Positions 36,777-46,660 of a stretch of 64,000 bases of DNA are shown here, one piece after another; the first letter of the stretch is position 1; each line of letters starts with the position of its first letter. The DNA comes from Yoonia maritima (GTDB lineage: Bacteria > Pseudomonadota > Alphaproteobacteria > Rhodobacterales > Rhodobacteraceae). The stretch lies in assembly GCF_002933395.1 (NCBI RefSeq), contig NZ_PKFN01000008.1, forward strand, positions 434,001-498,000. Direction: 5' to 3'. Under the pieces are notes generated by a model. The model was given only the letters and a program-made list of their open reading frames with translations. It did no database searches and had not been told where the DNA came from. The translations under genes and the position numbers were made by a program.

Positions 36777-37852
36777 CCGCGAGCCTCAAAATCGATACGC
36801 GGATCGATGAAAACGTAAGTCAAATCGGTGATAATCCCAACCACAAGACCAATCAACGAGAACGCAAAAAGTGTTCCGAAGACAACGGGATAGTCGCGCG
36901 CAACGGCGGCTTCAAAGCCCAAGCGCCCTAACCCATCCAGCGAAAACAGCGTTTCGACAATGAGCGATCCACCAAAGAACACGCCGATGAACAGCGCTGG
37001 AAATCCGGAAATCACGATCAGCATCGCGTTTCGGAAGACATGGCCATACAGCACTTTGCGCTCTGACAGGCCCTTTGCCTTGGCCGTGATCACATATTGC
37101 TTTTTGATTTCATCCAAAAAGCTGTTCTTGGTCAGCAACGTCAATGTGGCAAATGCGGAAATCGTTGAGGCAAAGACTGGCAGCGCGATGTGCCACAGGT
37201 AGTCAGCCGCTTTGCCAATCAGGCTGAGTTGGTCGAAATCCGAAGACGTCAGGCCACGCAGCGGGAACACCCGCCAGTATGAACCGCCTGCAAAAAGCAC
37301 GATTAACAAGATCGCGAATAAGAAACCGGGGATCGCGTAACCAACGATGATCGCACCAGATGTCCACGTGTCAAAGGATGACCCATCGCGTACCGCCTTT
37401 TTGATACCCAGTGGGATCGACACGAAATAGGCGATCAAAGTCGACCAAAGCCCAAGCGTGATGGACACTGGCATTTTTTCCATCACCAGATCGAACACGC
37501 TGATTGACCGGAAATAGCTCTCTCCGAAATCAAAACGCATGTAATTCCATATCATCGTCAGAAAGCGCTCAAGTGGTGGCTTATCAAAGCCAAATTCACG
37601 CTCTAGCTCAGCGATGAACTCAGGCGGCAAACCGCGGCCGCCGATATAGTCGCTTTCGGCTTCGCCACCAAAATCAGCATCGCCGCCCCCGCCCGAAATC
37701 CCCTCGAACACGTCGCCGTTCCCTTCGAGGTTCGCGAGTATTTGTTCAATCGGGCCACCGGGCACAAACTGAATCAATGCGAAGTTAATAATCATAATTC
37801 CCAAAAGCGTGGGAATAACGAGCAGTAAACGTCGGAGAATATAGGCGCCCAT
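36773..37852 (-). CDS. yejB: ABC importer permease (YejB-like)
   Basis: A 359-residue DppB-type permease: [29 protein letters not shown], and the coupling loop [23 protein letters not shown] Gly/Asp-rich insert ([18 protein letters not shown]) follows the first helix, a feature of YejB. Overlaps yejE by 4 bases. Confidence 0.93.
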   Translation of the reverse strand: MGAYILRRLLLVIPTLLGIMIINFALIQFVPGGPIEQILANLEGNGDVFEGISGGGGDADFGGEAESDYIGGRGLPPEFIAELEREFGFDKPPLERFLTMIWNYMRFDFGESYFRSISVFDLVMEKMPVSITLGLWSTLIAYFVSIPLGIKKAVRDGSSFDTWTSGAIIVGYAIPGFLFAILLIVLFAGGSYWRVFPLRGLTSSDFDQLSLIGKAADYLWHIALPVFASTISAFATLTLLTKNSFLDEIKKQYVITAKAKGLSERKVLYGHVFRNAMLIVISGFPALFIGVFFGGSLIVETLFSLDGLGRLGFEAAVARDYPVVFGTLFAFSLIGLVVGIITDLTYVFIDPRIDFEARG

Positions 37853-37861
37853 GTCAGTTCT

Positions 37862-39778
37862 TTACTGGAACGCACCAGCCGCGGTCAACGCGTCTGCTTT
37901 GTCTTGATTGATCCACCAGTAATCTAAATATCCCAAACCAAATTCAGGTAAATTGCTGGGATATTCATACATGTCGTAATAGGCGACCCAATTCTTGCTT
38001 TGGGTCCACACGGGAACCATAAAATAATCGTAGCGCATAATGCGATCGACCGCGCGAACCCCTGCTGACATTTCGTCGTAATCTTTTGCGTCGGCGACTA
38101 GCTTCGCGATCGCATCGACTGCCTCTGAGCAATATCCTGCACGGTTAAAAACGTCGTCTTTGTCTTCGCAACCATACCGCTGATCTAACCCGCGACCTTC
38201 TTGCAAACCATTAAGGTAATAGCTGAAGATCATGTCGAAATCATTTTCTTGCGTACGCGCCTGATACTGCGACGGATCAACACGGTTATAGGTTATGTTA
38301 ACACCAAGACGTTCCAAATTTTCGATATAAGGGGTGATTACACGATCAAGACTTTGACGGGTCTCTAAGAACTCAATGTCGAGCGTATTGCCGTTTGCAT
38401 CCCGCAAAAGCCCATCGTCCCCGTTTGTGTACCCGCCAGCTTCCATCAAAACGAGCGCCTGCCGAAGGTTGTTACGGTCAAGGGCGCGATCACCGCTTTG
38501 ATGTGGCAGGAACGCATCTTCTGTGAATATTTCGGTGGGAAGCGACGCGCGCACGCTTTCTAGAATTTCGAGCTCACGACCTTCAGGGAGCCCGGTCGCT
38601 TTTAGGCGATCATTCTCCCAAAAGCTTTCGCGCTGTTGAAATAACCCGTACTGCAAGTTTTCATTTGTCCACGTGAAATTGAACATCAAACCCAACGCAC
38701 GACGCACGTTGCGATCTTGGAACTTCGCACGACGCAAGTTGAAGACAAAGCCGGTTGCTGCTGCCAATGTCCCATCGTCCAACGTATCACGCACAACTGA
38801 ACCGTTTTCCAATGCAGGGAAATCATATGCTGTTGCCCAGTTCAAAGAGCTCGTTTCCTGCCGGAAGGTAAATTCACCGGCCTTAAACGCCTCAAACGCG
38901 GCAGAAGAATCAGCAAAATATTCAATCCGAATCGAATCGTAATTGCCGCGCCCCACATTGATTGGAACGTTCTCACCCCAGTAATTGGGGTTGCGTGTAT
39001 AAATAATCTGACGCCCCGGGTCGACCGAACCAATCATATATTCGCCTGTACCTGGCGATGTTTCCATTAGTGGTTCGTCCAATCGTGCACCCGTTTCTTC
39101 GAACCACGCTTTAGACATAATAGGAAGAGACGCCACTTGTGCAATTCGCCCGCGATCCGGTGCATCATCATTAAAAGAGAACTTTACTGTGTGTGCATCA
39201 ATCGCCTCGTATTCATCGACAAGTTGAGCCAAACCCGTACGAGCCGAAGGCGTAGCTTGTTCAAGCAAAACCTCAAATGTGTGTATGATGTCAGCAGACG
39301 TCATGTGCGTTCCGTCAGAGAACAATACATCGTCTCGCAGGTTAAACACCAACCAAGATTGATCTTCAGGATATTCAATCGTGGTGCACAACAGACAATA
39401 CGAAGAACCAACTTCATCATCAGTGCCGGTCATCAAGGTTTCCCACATCATTGACGACATCACCCCGGGCGTTCCACTTAACGTGGCAAATGGGTTCATA
39501 TTGTCGAACGTACCGCTCCACGAAATGCTTACCTCACCACCGACGGGGGCATTCGGGTTCACATAATCCAGATGGGTAAAGTTTGGGCCATATTTCAGGT
39601 CACCGTATTCGTTGTACCCGTGGCTTTCGATCACTGTTTCATGGGTTTCTGCGAAGCCAGCATTTCCGAGCATAAGCCCAGCAAAGCAAATGGAAGACCC
39701 TGCAATAAGATAAATTAACCGACCCGTTTCATTTTCACGTTTTAAGGCGACAGCACGGGCTTGGGGTCGATTCTGCAT
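37862..39778 (-). CDS. yejA: ABC importer peptide-binding protein (YejA-like)
   Basis: A 638-residue periplasmic binding protein of the oligopeptide class with a signal segment about residues 20-43 (LIYLIAGSSICFAGLMLGNA). Core: HGYNEYGDLKYGPNFTHLDY, PNAPVGGEVSISW and NMNPFAT are typical of YejA. First gene of the four-gene operon, 9 bases before yejB. Confidence 0.92.
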   Translation of the reverse strand: MQNRPQARAVALKRENETGRLIYLIAGSSICFAGLMLGNAGFAETHETVIESHGYNEYGDLKYGPNFTHLDYVNPNAPVGGEVSISWSGTFDNMNPFATLSGTPGVMSSMMWETLMTGTDDEVGSSYCLLCTTIEYPEDQSWLVFNLRDDVLFSDGTHMTSADIIHTFEVLLEQATPSARTGLAQLVDEYEAIDAHTVKFSFNDDAPDRGRIAQVASLPIMSKAWFEETGARLDEPLMETSPGTGEYMIGSVDPGRQIIYTRNPNYWGENVPINVGRGNYDSIRIEYFADSSAAFEAFKAGEFTFRQETSSLNWATAYDFPALENGSVVRDTLDDGTLAAATGFVFNLRRAKFQDRNVRRALGLMFNFTWTNENLQYGLFQQRESFWENDRLKATGLPEGRELEILESVRASLPTEIFTEDAFLPHQSGDRALDRNNLRQALVLMEAGGYTNGDDGLLRDANGNTLDIEFLETRQSLDRVITPYIENLERLGVNITYNRVDPSQYQARTQENDFDMIFSYYLNGLQEGRGLDQRYGCEDKDDVFNRAGYCSEAVDAIAKLVADAKDYDEMSAGVRAVDRIMRYDYFMVPVWTQSKNWVAYYDMYEYPSNLPEFGLGYLDYWWINQDKADALTAAGAFQ

Positions 39779-39892
39779 TCTTATCTCCGGTTACGGCAAA
39801 GCATTTTATTAGACGCAAGGCTACGTGACAGTCTGGTCAACATTCAAGTTGAGAATACGTGATCGCGCCGTGTTCACCAAGAACTTGACAAC

Positions 39893-39922
39893 AAAAAAGG
39901 CCGCCCAGTTAATGAGCGGCCC
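39893..39922 (-). terminator. Rho-independent terminator after cytochrome c gene
   Basis: On the minus strand GGGCCGC-loop-GCGGCC followed by TTTTTTG, 24 bases past the cytochrome c stop. A textbook stem and T-run. Confidence 0.88.
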
Positions 39923-39945
39923 TTGAAACACACATACTTGCGCTA

Positions 39946-40461
39946 TTAATCGTCAAGGCTATCCAAATACGCGATCAGGTTTGCGCGATCTTCGATTTTA
40001 CGCAGGCCATTGTATCCCATGGCAGTGCCTGGTGCGTAACCTTTAGGGTTTTCAAGAAAACCGTTCAAGTGATCTGCGTCCCAAACATCAGCCACAGCGA
40101 CAAGCGAACCAGAGTAATTAAAGCCTTCTTCACTACCAACTGGTCGACCGACGACGCCATAAAGCGATGGGCCAGTAGAGTTCACACCGGGTTCAAGAGA
40201 GTGACAAGAACGACAGTTGCGCCATACACCCTCTCCGTCTGCAGCGCTGGCGGATGCCATGATCAGCGAAAAGTCGACCTCTTCGACAACTTCTTCAGAC
40301 GCATCTGCGCTTGCGACTTCGATCACATATGCTTGCGCATGATCGCCGTGGCCACCGCCAGTCGTGTAAATGAGGTCGCCCGCCCAAGAGCCGAGCAAGA
40401 AAACCAGAAAGGTGCCGCACAGGCCGCCGATTACTTTGGTCAAAGTCATTGTGTCGAACAT
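39946..40461 (-). CDS. Membrane-anchored cytochrome c (CycM-like)
   Basis: About 171 residues: one N-terminal anchor (VIGGLCGTFLVFLLGSWAGD), an acidic linker, then a class I cytochrome c domain with heme motif CRSCH and axial Met in PGTAMGYNG. Anchored c-type cytochromes of this shape (CycM, cytochrome c552) pass electrons from the bc1 complex to aa3 oxidase. Start could be 40473 or 40461. The gene is alone with its own terminator. Confidence 0.9.
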   Translation of the reverse strand: MFDTMTLTKVIGGLCGTFLVFLLGSWAGDLIYTTGGGHGDHAQAYVIEVASADASEEVVEEVDFSLIMASASAADGEGVWRNCRSCHSLEPGVNSTGPSLYGVVGRPVGSEEGFNYSGSLVAVADVWDADHLNGFLENPKGYAPGTAMGYNGLRKIEDRANLIAYLDSLDD

Positions 40462-40582
40462 GTCGCGTTCCATTCAGTTCACAGTTTTCAGGCTATGTAT
40501 CCGCTTCCCATACCCGGTTGCAAGGTATACTGCCGCGACCAATCGCCCATTTTTTTACGGGTGCCGTTCGGAGGGCACGTTT

Positions 40583-41422
40583 ATGACGCAAAAAATCGCA
40601 TTCCAAGGAGAACTTGGCGCATACGGACACGAAGCCTGTGCCGCCGCACGCCCCGATTTTGCCCCCCTTCCCTGCCGGACGTTTGAAGATGCAATCGAAG
40701 CAGTTCGCAAAGGCGACGCAACGCTCGGTATGATTGCTGTTGAAAATTCGACATATGGCCGAGTCGCAGATGTTCACTCACTTCTGCCTGAAAGCGGTTT
40801 ACATATCGTTGACGAGACCTTTGTTCGTGTGCACGTGAACTTGCTGGGTAAAAAAACTGCTAAACTAGAGGATATCACTGGTGCCTATGGCCACCCCGTT
40901 ATTCTACCGCAATGCGCAGGTTTTTTGCGCGAAAATCGAATCCACGGCCATACAAGCACGGACAACGCGCGCGCCGCGCGCGAAGTATCTGAGGGCGACG
41001 ATGTAACTATTGCGGCACTTGCATCAGAGTTGGCCGCTGAAATCTATGACCTAAAGGTGCTGGCCCGCCACATCGAGGATCATGACCGGAATACAACACG
41101 ATTTTTGATCATGTCTCGTGAACCTGATTATCGCAAACGCGGCAAGCATGGTATGATGACAAGCTTCGTGTTCCGCGTCCGCAACATTCCCGCCGCACTT
41201 TATAAGGCGATGGGCGGTTTCGCGACCAATGGCGTGAATATGACCAAGCTGGAAAGCTACATGGTAGACGGCCACTTTACCGCAACCCAATTCTACGCCG
41301 AGATCGAAGGCCATCCCGATGATCGCAGTGTGCAGCTCGCGCTAGAGGAACTGAACTATTTTACCGATAAATTACACGTGATGGGCGTTTACCCGGCAGC
41401 GGCACGACGGCACGAAAAATAG
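40583..41422 (+). CDS. pheA: Prephenate dehydratase
   Basis: A 279-residue enzyme converting prephenate to phenylpyruvate. Start at 40583 (MTQKIAFQGELGAYGHEAC), preceded by GGAGGG. Catalytic TTRFLIMSRE is present (N-T-T-R-F), and the C-terminal ACT domain (TSFVFRVRNIPAALYKAMGGF, in part; NMTKLESYMVDG) gives feedback control by phenylalanine. No chorismate mutase domain is fused. Confidence 0.95.
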   Translation: MTQKIAFQGELGAYGHEACAAARPDFAPLPCRTFEDAIEAVRKGDATLGMIAVENSTYGRVADVHSLLPESGLHIVDETFVRVHVNLLGKKTAKLEDITGAYGHPVILPQCAGFLRENRIHGHTSTDNARAAREVSEGDDVTIAALASELAAEIYDLKVLARHIEDHDRNTTRFLIMSREPDYRKRGKHGMMTSFVFRVRNIPAALYKAMGGFATNGVNMTKLESYMVDGHFTATQFYAEIEGHPDDRSVQLALEELNYFTDKLHVMGVYPAAARRHEK

Positions 41423-41423
41423 G

Positions 41424-41894
41424 TTACTGCCCCTTGCGGTAACCTTCTTCAATATCTTCGGAAAACTCAAGAACGCGGGCACGAAACCGCTTGTTCAGCT
41501 TGGCCTTCGCGAGTTTCATTGATTGAATGACAAGGCGCGCGGTGAATGATTTCGACCGCAAGTCGACCCCGACCAGTAGGCGTGTGCGTGTCGGCGACAG
41601 CGAGACCAATTCAATGTCAGTGACAATGTGCATACCGTCTGTCACGCCAGTAACCTGATACCCAACGGGGGCGGAAAATTCTGTCAGCTTGGCATCAAGT
41701 TTTCGGTTTCGACCGCGGAACTTGAACGCAATTTCCCATTCAGTGCCTGCGGTTGGCGCACCTTGGTCCTGTCCCACGCGTGACACTTGCGCCCCATAAC
41801 GCAACGCACGCCGCTCAAATCCAGCGAAATCAGTGACATGCGCGAAAACATAATCAGCAGGTGCTTCAATGTCCTCTCGAGTGCTGAATTTCAT
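41424..41894 (-). CDS. SRPBCC family protein
   Basis: A 156-residue cytosolic protein with the START-like pattern MKFSTREDIEAPADYVFAHV and EWEIAFKFRGRNRKLDAKL, ending in a long helix. No signal peptide. Ligand unknown. Convergent with pheA (2 bases apart). Confidence 0.82.
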   Translation of the reverse strand: MKFSTREDIEAPADYVFAHVTDFAGFERRALRYGAQVSRVGQDQGAPTAGTEWEIAFKFRGRNRKLDAKLTEFSAPVGYQVTGVTDGMHIVTDIELVSLSPTRTRLLVGVDLRSKSFTARLVIQSMKLAKAKLNKRFRARVLEFSEDIEEGYRKGQ

Positions 41895-41933
41895 AGTCGG
41901 GATCCTTTTAGGAACGGTCTTAACGCTTATTAG

Positions 41934-42881
41934 TTAATCAAGTCGATCTGCCAACCAGTTTTCCAGCAAAAAATGCGCGATCGCGCCCTTTCGCGCCGGA
42001 AGTATCTCTGAATGCTGTCCTGCAAAGGAACGCGCGATATCTTCGCGTGACACCCACTTTGCATCCTCAATTTCAACCGGGTCAATTGTGATCTCTGTGC
42101 TCGTCGCGGTTCCAGCGCAGCCAAACATTAACGACGATGGAAATGGCCAAGGCTGGCTAGCAAGATATGAAACTTCGCCAACTTCAATCCCAGCCTCTTC
42201 TAGGACTTCGCGACGCACCGCCGCTTCCATTGTTTCACCCGGTTCTACAAAACCTGCAAGTAAAGAATACATCCCCTCTGGCCACCCCGGAGAGCGCCCC
42301 AGCAAAACAGAATTCCCATGTGTAATAAGCATAATGACAACAGGGTCTGTGCGCGGAAAATGGTGCCCGCCGCATGCCGGGCAGTCCCTTTGCCAGCCTC
42401 CCACTGAGAACTGGCTTTCATGACCACACCGCGCGCAAAACCGGTGGGACAGATGCCACCCGAAAATCGCGCGCGCTGTCGCGGCCAATTCAGCATCACG
42501 CGGACTAAGCTGCGTCATGACTGCCCGCAATTCGCGAAAACTGGCGTCTTCGGGCGCTGCATGATGACGTTGCTCGGACGCATCAAGAAAACTATCTAAA
42601 GTTTCGTCAGCTAAACCTTGCGGTGTCCATCCAGACAAATCTGCAGCAAACACAGCATCAGGGTCCTGTCCCAAAAATACCATATCGGCACCAGCGTCGT
42701 TTAACATCGGATGGTTCAAAGGCACACGCACCAGCGCATCCCCGATCAGCATCGGTTTCCCGCGCCACAAAAGAATCACACGTGCACGACTATCTTGAAC
42801 AAGTTCTGCCGCCTGAGCACGTAAATTGGCTGCACGGTTTAATCCAGACCCGCCAAATGTCACTGTCTCTGCTATTTTCAT
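41934..42881 (-). CDS. nudC: NAD(+) diphosphatase
   Basis: About 315 residues. A four-Cys zinc ribbon (CARCG ... CPACGG) and Nudix box GFVEPGETMEAAVRREVLEEAGIEVG, quoted in part (G-x5-E-x7-REUxEE), followed by the SQPWPFPSSLM motif specific for NADH pyrophosphatases. It hydrolyses NAD(H) and can remove NAD caps from RNA. Start at 42881 or 42902. Confidence 0.95.
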   Translation of the reverse strand: MKIAETVTFGGSGLNRAANLRAQAAELVQDSRARVILLWRGKPMLIGDALVRVPLNHPMLNDAGADMVFLGQDPDAVFAADLSGWTPQGLADETLDSFLDASEQRHHAAPEDASFRELRAVMTQLSPRDAELAATARAIFGWHLSHRFCARCGHESQFSVGGWQRDCPACGGHHFPRTDPVVIMLITHGNSVLLGRSPGWPEGMYSLLAGFVEPGETMEAAVRREVLEEAGIEVGEVSYLASQPWPFPSSLMFGCAGTATSTEITIDPVEIEDAKWVSREDIARSFAGQHSEILPARKGAIAHFLLENWLADRLD

Positions 42882-42970
42882 ACTACTGAAATGCCATGAC
42901 ACCGTAAGAAGTTCAATTCATTCCGCAATTCAGCGCTGGCGCCCACCTGCGCACCGCCTATAGTCATGAA

Positions 42971-44845
42971 ATGAATACAAAACTTGCCACTTTGCCGCAA
43001 CGCAATCATGGAAACGCCACGCCGACGGGACACCTGCGTATTATGGAGACAACGGATCTGCACATGCACATCCTTGACTACGACTATTTCGCAGATCGCC
43101 CCGACAAAACGACGGGCCTTATCCGGCTGGCAAACAAAATTGCGGCACTACGTGCTGAGCCCCATGTGACATCGTTACTGATGGATAACGGGGATTTTTT
43201 GCAGGGAAACCCGCTCGCCGACTATATCGCGACACACTCGGATGATGATGACACACACCCGATGATCGCAGCCATGAATGTGCTTGGTTATGATGCGTTG
43301 GCTTTGGGAAATCACGAATTTGACTATGGGATTCCGTTTCTGCGCGGCGCACTGGCGGATGCGCAGTTTCCGATCACCTGTGCAAACCTGCGCCTTCATG
43401 ATGGGCCGCAGATCGCGCAGCCATACGCAATTTTAGCCCGCGAGATCACCTGCAGCGACGGCGTTTCACGCCCCATTAAAATTGGTGTTGTTGGTTTCCT
43501 CCCGCCGCACGTTTCACATTGGAACCCCGATAAGCTGGGCCGCTTCGCAGACACGACTGATATTGTCGATTGCGCCAAGCAAATCGTGCCTCAGCTAAAG
43601 GCAGAAGGGGCCGATGTTGTTGTCGCCCTTTGCCACTCAGGCATTGGATCAAGCGATCATGTTTATGGTATGGAAAACGCAGCTGTGCCGCTTGCTGCCG
43701 TTGATGGCATCGATGTCATCCTTACCGGGCACACCCATGAATTTTTCCCAGCCCCCGACCGAAAATCCAGTACGCCTATTGATCCGATTGCAGGGACATT
43801 GCACGGCAAGCCAACTGTTATGCCCGGCTTTTATGGCAGTCGGCTTGGCGTCGTTGACCTCACCGTCAGCTGGCACAATAGCACTTGGGTAATCAAACAG
43901 CACTCTAGCCGGCTCGCCAAAGGTGATCCCGGTCTCGCACCAGAAAGCGCATTACCTGAGCGTTTAAGAGAAGAGGTTGTTGCCGCACATTCAGAAACGC
44001 TGGCGCATATCCGCGAACCCATCGCAGAAACGAAAAATCCGCTGCACAGCTACTTTACCACAATTGGAACAGACTTAAGCCAACGGCTCCTTGGACAGGC
44101 CCAACGTGCGCATGTCATCAAAGCCCTGACCAACACCCCATACGAAACGTTACCCGTCATTTCGGCGACGGCCCCCTATCTATTTGGTGGCTGGGCAGGA
44201 CCGGGACATTACATCGACATTTCGTCAGGGCCAATTGCACGACGCGACGCAGCAGCAATATTTCCCTTCGCAGACAAACTATGCGCGGTCCGTCGCACCG
44301 GAGCAGAACTGCGAAACTGGATCGAACGCGCTGCGTCGCATTACCTGCAGATTGCGATCGGCAAGCATGATCAGCCACTTATCAACGCATGCAGTCCTGG
44401 ATATAATTGTGATGTCCTGCACGGCCTATCCTATGAAATCGACCCAAGTCAGCCCGCGCGTTTTGATGTGGCCGGTGTACTTATTGATGCAACCCACAGC
44501 CGGGTGCGCAATCTTACGTATCATGGCAAAGCTGTGAACGATAATGACGTTTTCATTGTCGCGGCAAACCGCTACCGGATCAATGGCGGGGGCGGTTACG
44601 CAAGGTGCCCTGACGTTGATCTGCTCTACACGAGCAAAGATTCCGTACGCGAAATTCTGGTCCAATCGTTTCAACAACAGGATGGGATCGACCTGCTCCC
44701 ACCTAAATGTTGGAAATTTAGTCACCTCAAAGATACCAGCGGTATTTTCACTTCAGCACCCGCCGCGCAAAGATACGCGACAGGCTCAATTTCGCACGTT
44801 GGTCCAGGCGATAACGGCTTCGATCTTTATCGTTTTACGTTCTGA
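42971..44845 (+). CDS. cpdB: 2',3'-cyclic-nucleotide 2'-phosphodiesterase/3'-nucleotidase
   Basis: A 624-residue two-domain phosphoesterase. The metallophosphatase domain has METTDLHMHI, DNGDFLQGNPL, LGNHEFDYG and LTGHTHEFF; the C-terminal 5'-nucleotidase domain has NRYRINGGGGY. It degrades cyclic nucleotides and 3'-nucleotides. CpdB is normally periplasmic, but no signal peptide is visible here, so it may be cytosolic or use a missed start. Confidence 0.93.
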   Translation: MNTKLATLPQRNHGNATPTGHLRIMETTDLHMHILDYDYFADRPDKTTGLIRLANKIAALRAEPHVTSLLMDNGDFLQGNPLADYIATHSDDDDTHPMIAAMNVLGYDALALGNHEFDYGIPFLRGALADAQFPITCANLRLHDGPQIAQPYAILAREITCSDGVSRPIKIGVVGFLPPHVSHWNPDKLGRFADTTDIVDCAKQIVPQLKAEGADVVVALCHSGIGSSDHVYGMENAAVPLAAVDGIDVILTGHTHEFFPAPDRKSSTPIDPIAGTLHGKPTVMPGFYGSRLGVVDLTVSWHNSTWVIKQHSSRLAKGDPGLAPESALPERLREEVVAAHSETLAHIREPIAETKNPLHSYFTTIGTDLSQRLLGQAQRAHVIKALTNTPYETLPVISATAPYLFGGWAGPGHYIDISSGPIARRDAAAIFPFADKLCAVRRTGAELRNWIERAASHYLQIAIGKHDQPLINACSPGYNCDVLHGLSYEIDPSQPARFDVAGVLIDATHSRVRNLTYHGKAVNDNDVFIVAANRYRINGGGGYARCPDVDLLYTSKDSVREILVQSFQQQDGIDLLPPKCWKFSHLKDTSGIFTSAPAAQRYATGSISHVGPGDNGFDLYRFTF

Positions 44846-44880
44846 CGCTTGCACTGCCGCACCAGTCGCCATATATGACC

Positions 44881-44981
44881 CCTGAGAGGTTGGCGCGGGC
44901 AAGTGCCTCGCCAACCTGGTCAGGTCCGGAAGGAAGCAGCCACAACGAGCCCCACTTGGGTCGATGTCCAGCCTCTCACCT
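44881..44981 (+). ncRNA. ffs: Signal recognition particle RNA (4.5S, small type)
   Basis: The universal tetraloop region GGTCAGGTCCGGAAGGAAGC is at 44918-44937, and the ends pair (TGAGAGG 44883-44889 with CCTCTCA 44972-44978). The compact size fits bacterial small SRP RNA, which binds Ffh to target membrane proteins. Confidence 0.96.
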
Positions 44982-44984
44982 AAA

Positions 44985-45043
44985 GCGAAATCGCTAAGCG
45001 ATTTTGCGAACACGGACAGACCAAAAAACGGCGACGCCGTTTT
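44985..45043. repeat. Twin-palindrome element after ffs
   Basis: Two near-perfect palindromes in a row: AAATCGCT-A-AGCGATTT (44988-45004, extended by GC pairs) and AAAACGGCG-A-CGCCGTTTT (45025-45043), joined by a linker with ACACGGA. The second may terminate ffs. The plan and linker resemble the element at 53889-53940. Confidence 0.75.
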
Positions 45044-45084
45044 GCCGAGTCCGCAAAGGCAAGCCGCGAAAAAGGAGGACATTC

Positions 45085-45123
45085 ATGATTGTACGATCTT
45101 TCCTCCCGGTTTGGGTGCGCTGA
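45085..45123 (+). CDS. Possible 12-residue leader peptide upstream of rsgA
   Basis: ATG with a near-perfect ribosome site (AAAGGAGGAC, 4-5 bases upstream) opens MIVRSFLPVWVR and a stop. A hairpin follows (45153-45175) and rsgA starts 82 bases later. Strength of the site relative to frame length hints at a translated leader; no conservation evidence available here. Confidence 0.4.
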   Translation: MIVRSFLPVWVR

Positions 45124-45152
45124 AACGAATTCCGTTCCCTCGTCCGGTTTCC

Positions 45153-45175
45153 GCTGGTAGAACAACGCTACCAGC
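45153..45175 (+). promoter_or_regulatory. Hairpin in rsgA leader
   Basis: Perfect 8-base-pair stem GCTGGTAG / CTACCAGC with a 7-base loop, no T-run, 30 bases before the rsgA start. Could be an attenuator or stability element. Confidence 0.45.
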
Positions 45176-45205
45176 CAACGTATTTCCTTTGACGAGGACA
45201 CTTCA

Positions 45206-46237
45206 TTGACAGATCTTACTCGCGACGCCCTTGGCTGGTCGCCATTCTTTATGTCTCAGCTCGATATTGATGAGCTTGAAACGCTCACCCCTGCCCGCAT
45301 TGCCACAGTCCATCGCGACCGTGTCGTGGGTTTTTCTGACATCGGAACGCTAGAACTGACGCTTGATCCCGGAATTACGACCGCCGCCGTGGCAGTTGGA
45401 GATTGGGTCCTCGCGGCGCCAGAACAATTCCGTCTAATCCAGGTGCTGGACCGCAAGACCGAACTGTCGCGTGGCACCGAATTCCATACGGGCGAAAAGC
45501 AACTGATCGCCGCGAATATCGACACGCTATTTATCACGACATCCTGCAACAATGACTTTAACCCTGCTCGGCTCGAACGGTACCTTGCACTGGCGCATGA
45601 CGCGATGATCACCCCCGTGATTTTGCTGACCAAAGTGGATCAATGCGACAATCCAGATGACTACGTCGATCAAGCGCGCGCACTTGGTCGTGGACTTGAA
45701 GTGATAGCCTTCGATGCAAAGTCAGACGATGTCATCGCAACCTTGGCACCTTGGTGTGGCAAAGGGCAAACCGTGGCGCTGACCGGATCGTCTGGCGTTG
45801 GCAAAACCACCATCGCCAATGCGCTGACTGGCGGTAACGCCCTAACGCGCGACATCCGAGAAGACGACGCACGCGGTCGCCACACAACAACTGGGCGTTC
45901 GCTGCATGCGATGCCGTCAGGTGGCTGGCTGATCGATACACCCGGCATGCGCGGATTGGGATTGGCCGAAGTGTCATTTGGCATCGACGCAACATTCCCG
46001 GAAATCTCGGAACTTGCTGAAACTTGCAAATTTCGCGATTGCGCGCACGAAAGCGAACCGGGCTGCAAAGTGCAGGCAGCTATTGCGGCAGGCGAGATCG
46101 ATCCAGATCGACTAAAGCGGTTCAAAAAGCTGAAGCGCGAAAACATCCAAGCGACTGAAACGATTGCCCAAGCACGTGACCGGTCCAAAAAGCTGGGCAA
46201 ACACATCAAAAGCGTCATGAAGAAAAAGGGCCGCTAA
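45206..46237 (+). CDS. rsgA: Ribosome small subunit-dependent GTPase A
   Basis: A 343-residue circularly permuted GTPase that helps 30S maturation. Order of G motifs is permuted: G4 (LLTKVDQC) then G1 (GSSGVGKTTI) and G3 (DTPGMRGLG). An N-terminal OB fold and a C-terminal zinc knuckle (CKFRDCAHESEPGC) are present. Start is TTG at 45206 with GAGGA upstream. Clusters with ffs. Confidence 0.93.
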   Translation: MTDLTRDALGWSPFFMSQLDIDELETLTPARIATVHRDRVVGFSDIGTLELTLDPGITTAAVAVGDWVLAAPEQFRLIQVLDRKTELSRGTEFHTGEKQLIAANIDTLFITTSCNNDFNPARLERYLALAHDAMITPVILLTKVDQCDNPDDYVDQARALGRGLEVIAFDAKSDDVIATLAPWCGKGQTVALTGSSGVGKTTIANALTGGNALTRDIREDDARGRHTTTGRSLHAMPSGGWLIDTPGMRGLGLAEVSFGIDATFPEISELAETCKFRDCAHESEPGCKVQAAIAAGEIDPDRLKRFKKLKRENIQATETIAQARDRSKKLGKHIKSVMKKKGR

Positions 46238-46255
46238 CCATTTAAGGAGAAGAAA

Positions 46256-46660
46256 ATGGCGATAACACCCGTTATCCCTCCTGCTTTCCAAACGGCTTAT
46301 GAGCAAATCAAAATGTCGCCCGGTGTCATATCGGGCGGCCACCTTTTTCTAACGGGCATGACGGGCGGCGATCCAGATGGTCAAATGCCCTCGGACCCCG
46401 CCACGCAAATGCGGAACGCATTCGATAAGATCGGCTTAATCCTAAGCGAAGCGAACCTGCCCTTTGCTGCGATTGCAGAGATGACGACCTACCACATAGG
46501 GCTGCGCGACCATTTCGCGCTGTTCGACCAGATCAGGCTTGAATACTTACAACCACCCTACCCCGCATGGACCGCTATTGAAGCAGCAGGTCTACGTCGT
46601 GAAGGCGCAATTATCGAAATCAGAGTTGTGGCCAACGTAACTGCTAGCGGCGCGCCCTAG
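46256..46660 (+). CDS. RidA family protein
   Basis: A 134-residue enamine/imine deaminase-like protein: SPGVISGGHLFLTGMTGGD, NAFDKIGLILSEANLPFAAI and a terminal IEIRVVANV. RidA proteins clear reactive 2-aminoacrylate. The catalytic Arg usually found at the late R-x-x-VE region is in RREGAIIEI. It sits 18 bases after rsgA. Confidence 0.88.
   Translation: MAITPVIPPAFQTAYEQIKMSPGVISGGHLFLTGMTGGDPDGQMPSDPATQMRNAFDKIGLILSEANLPFAAIAEMTTYHIGLRDHFALFDQIRLEYLQPPYPAWTAIEAAGLRREGAIIEIRVVANVTASGAP

Noticed and set aside
44964..45209. 81-codon frame through ffs, palindromes and rsgA leader
   Set aside because: It reads through structured RNA and repeat DNA; the text follows the palindromes, so it is not a gene.
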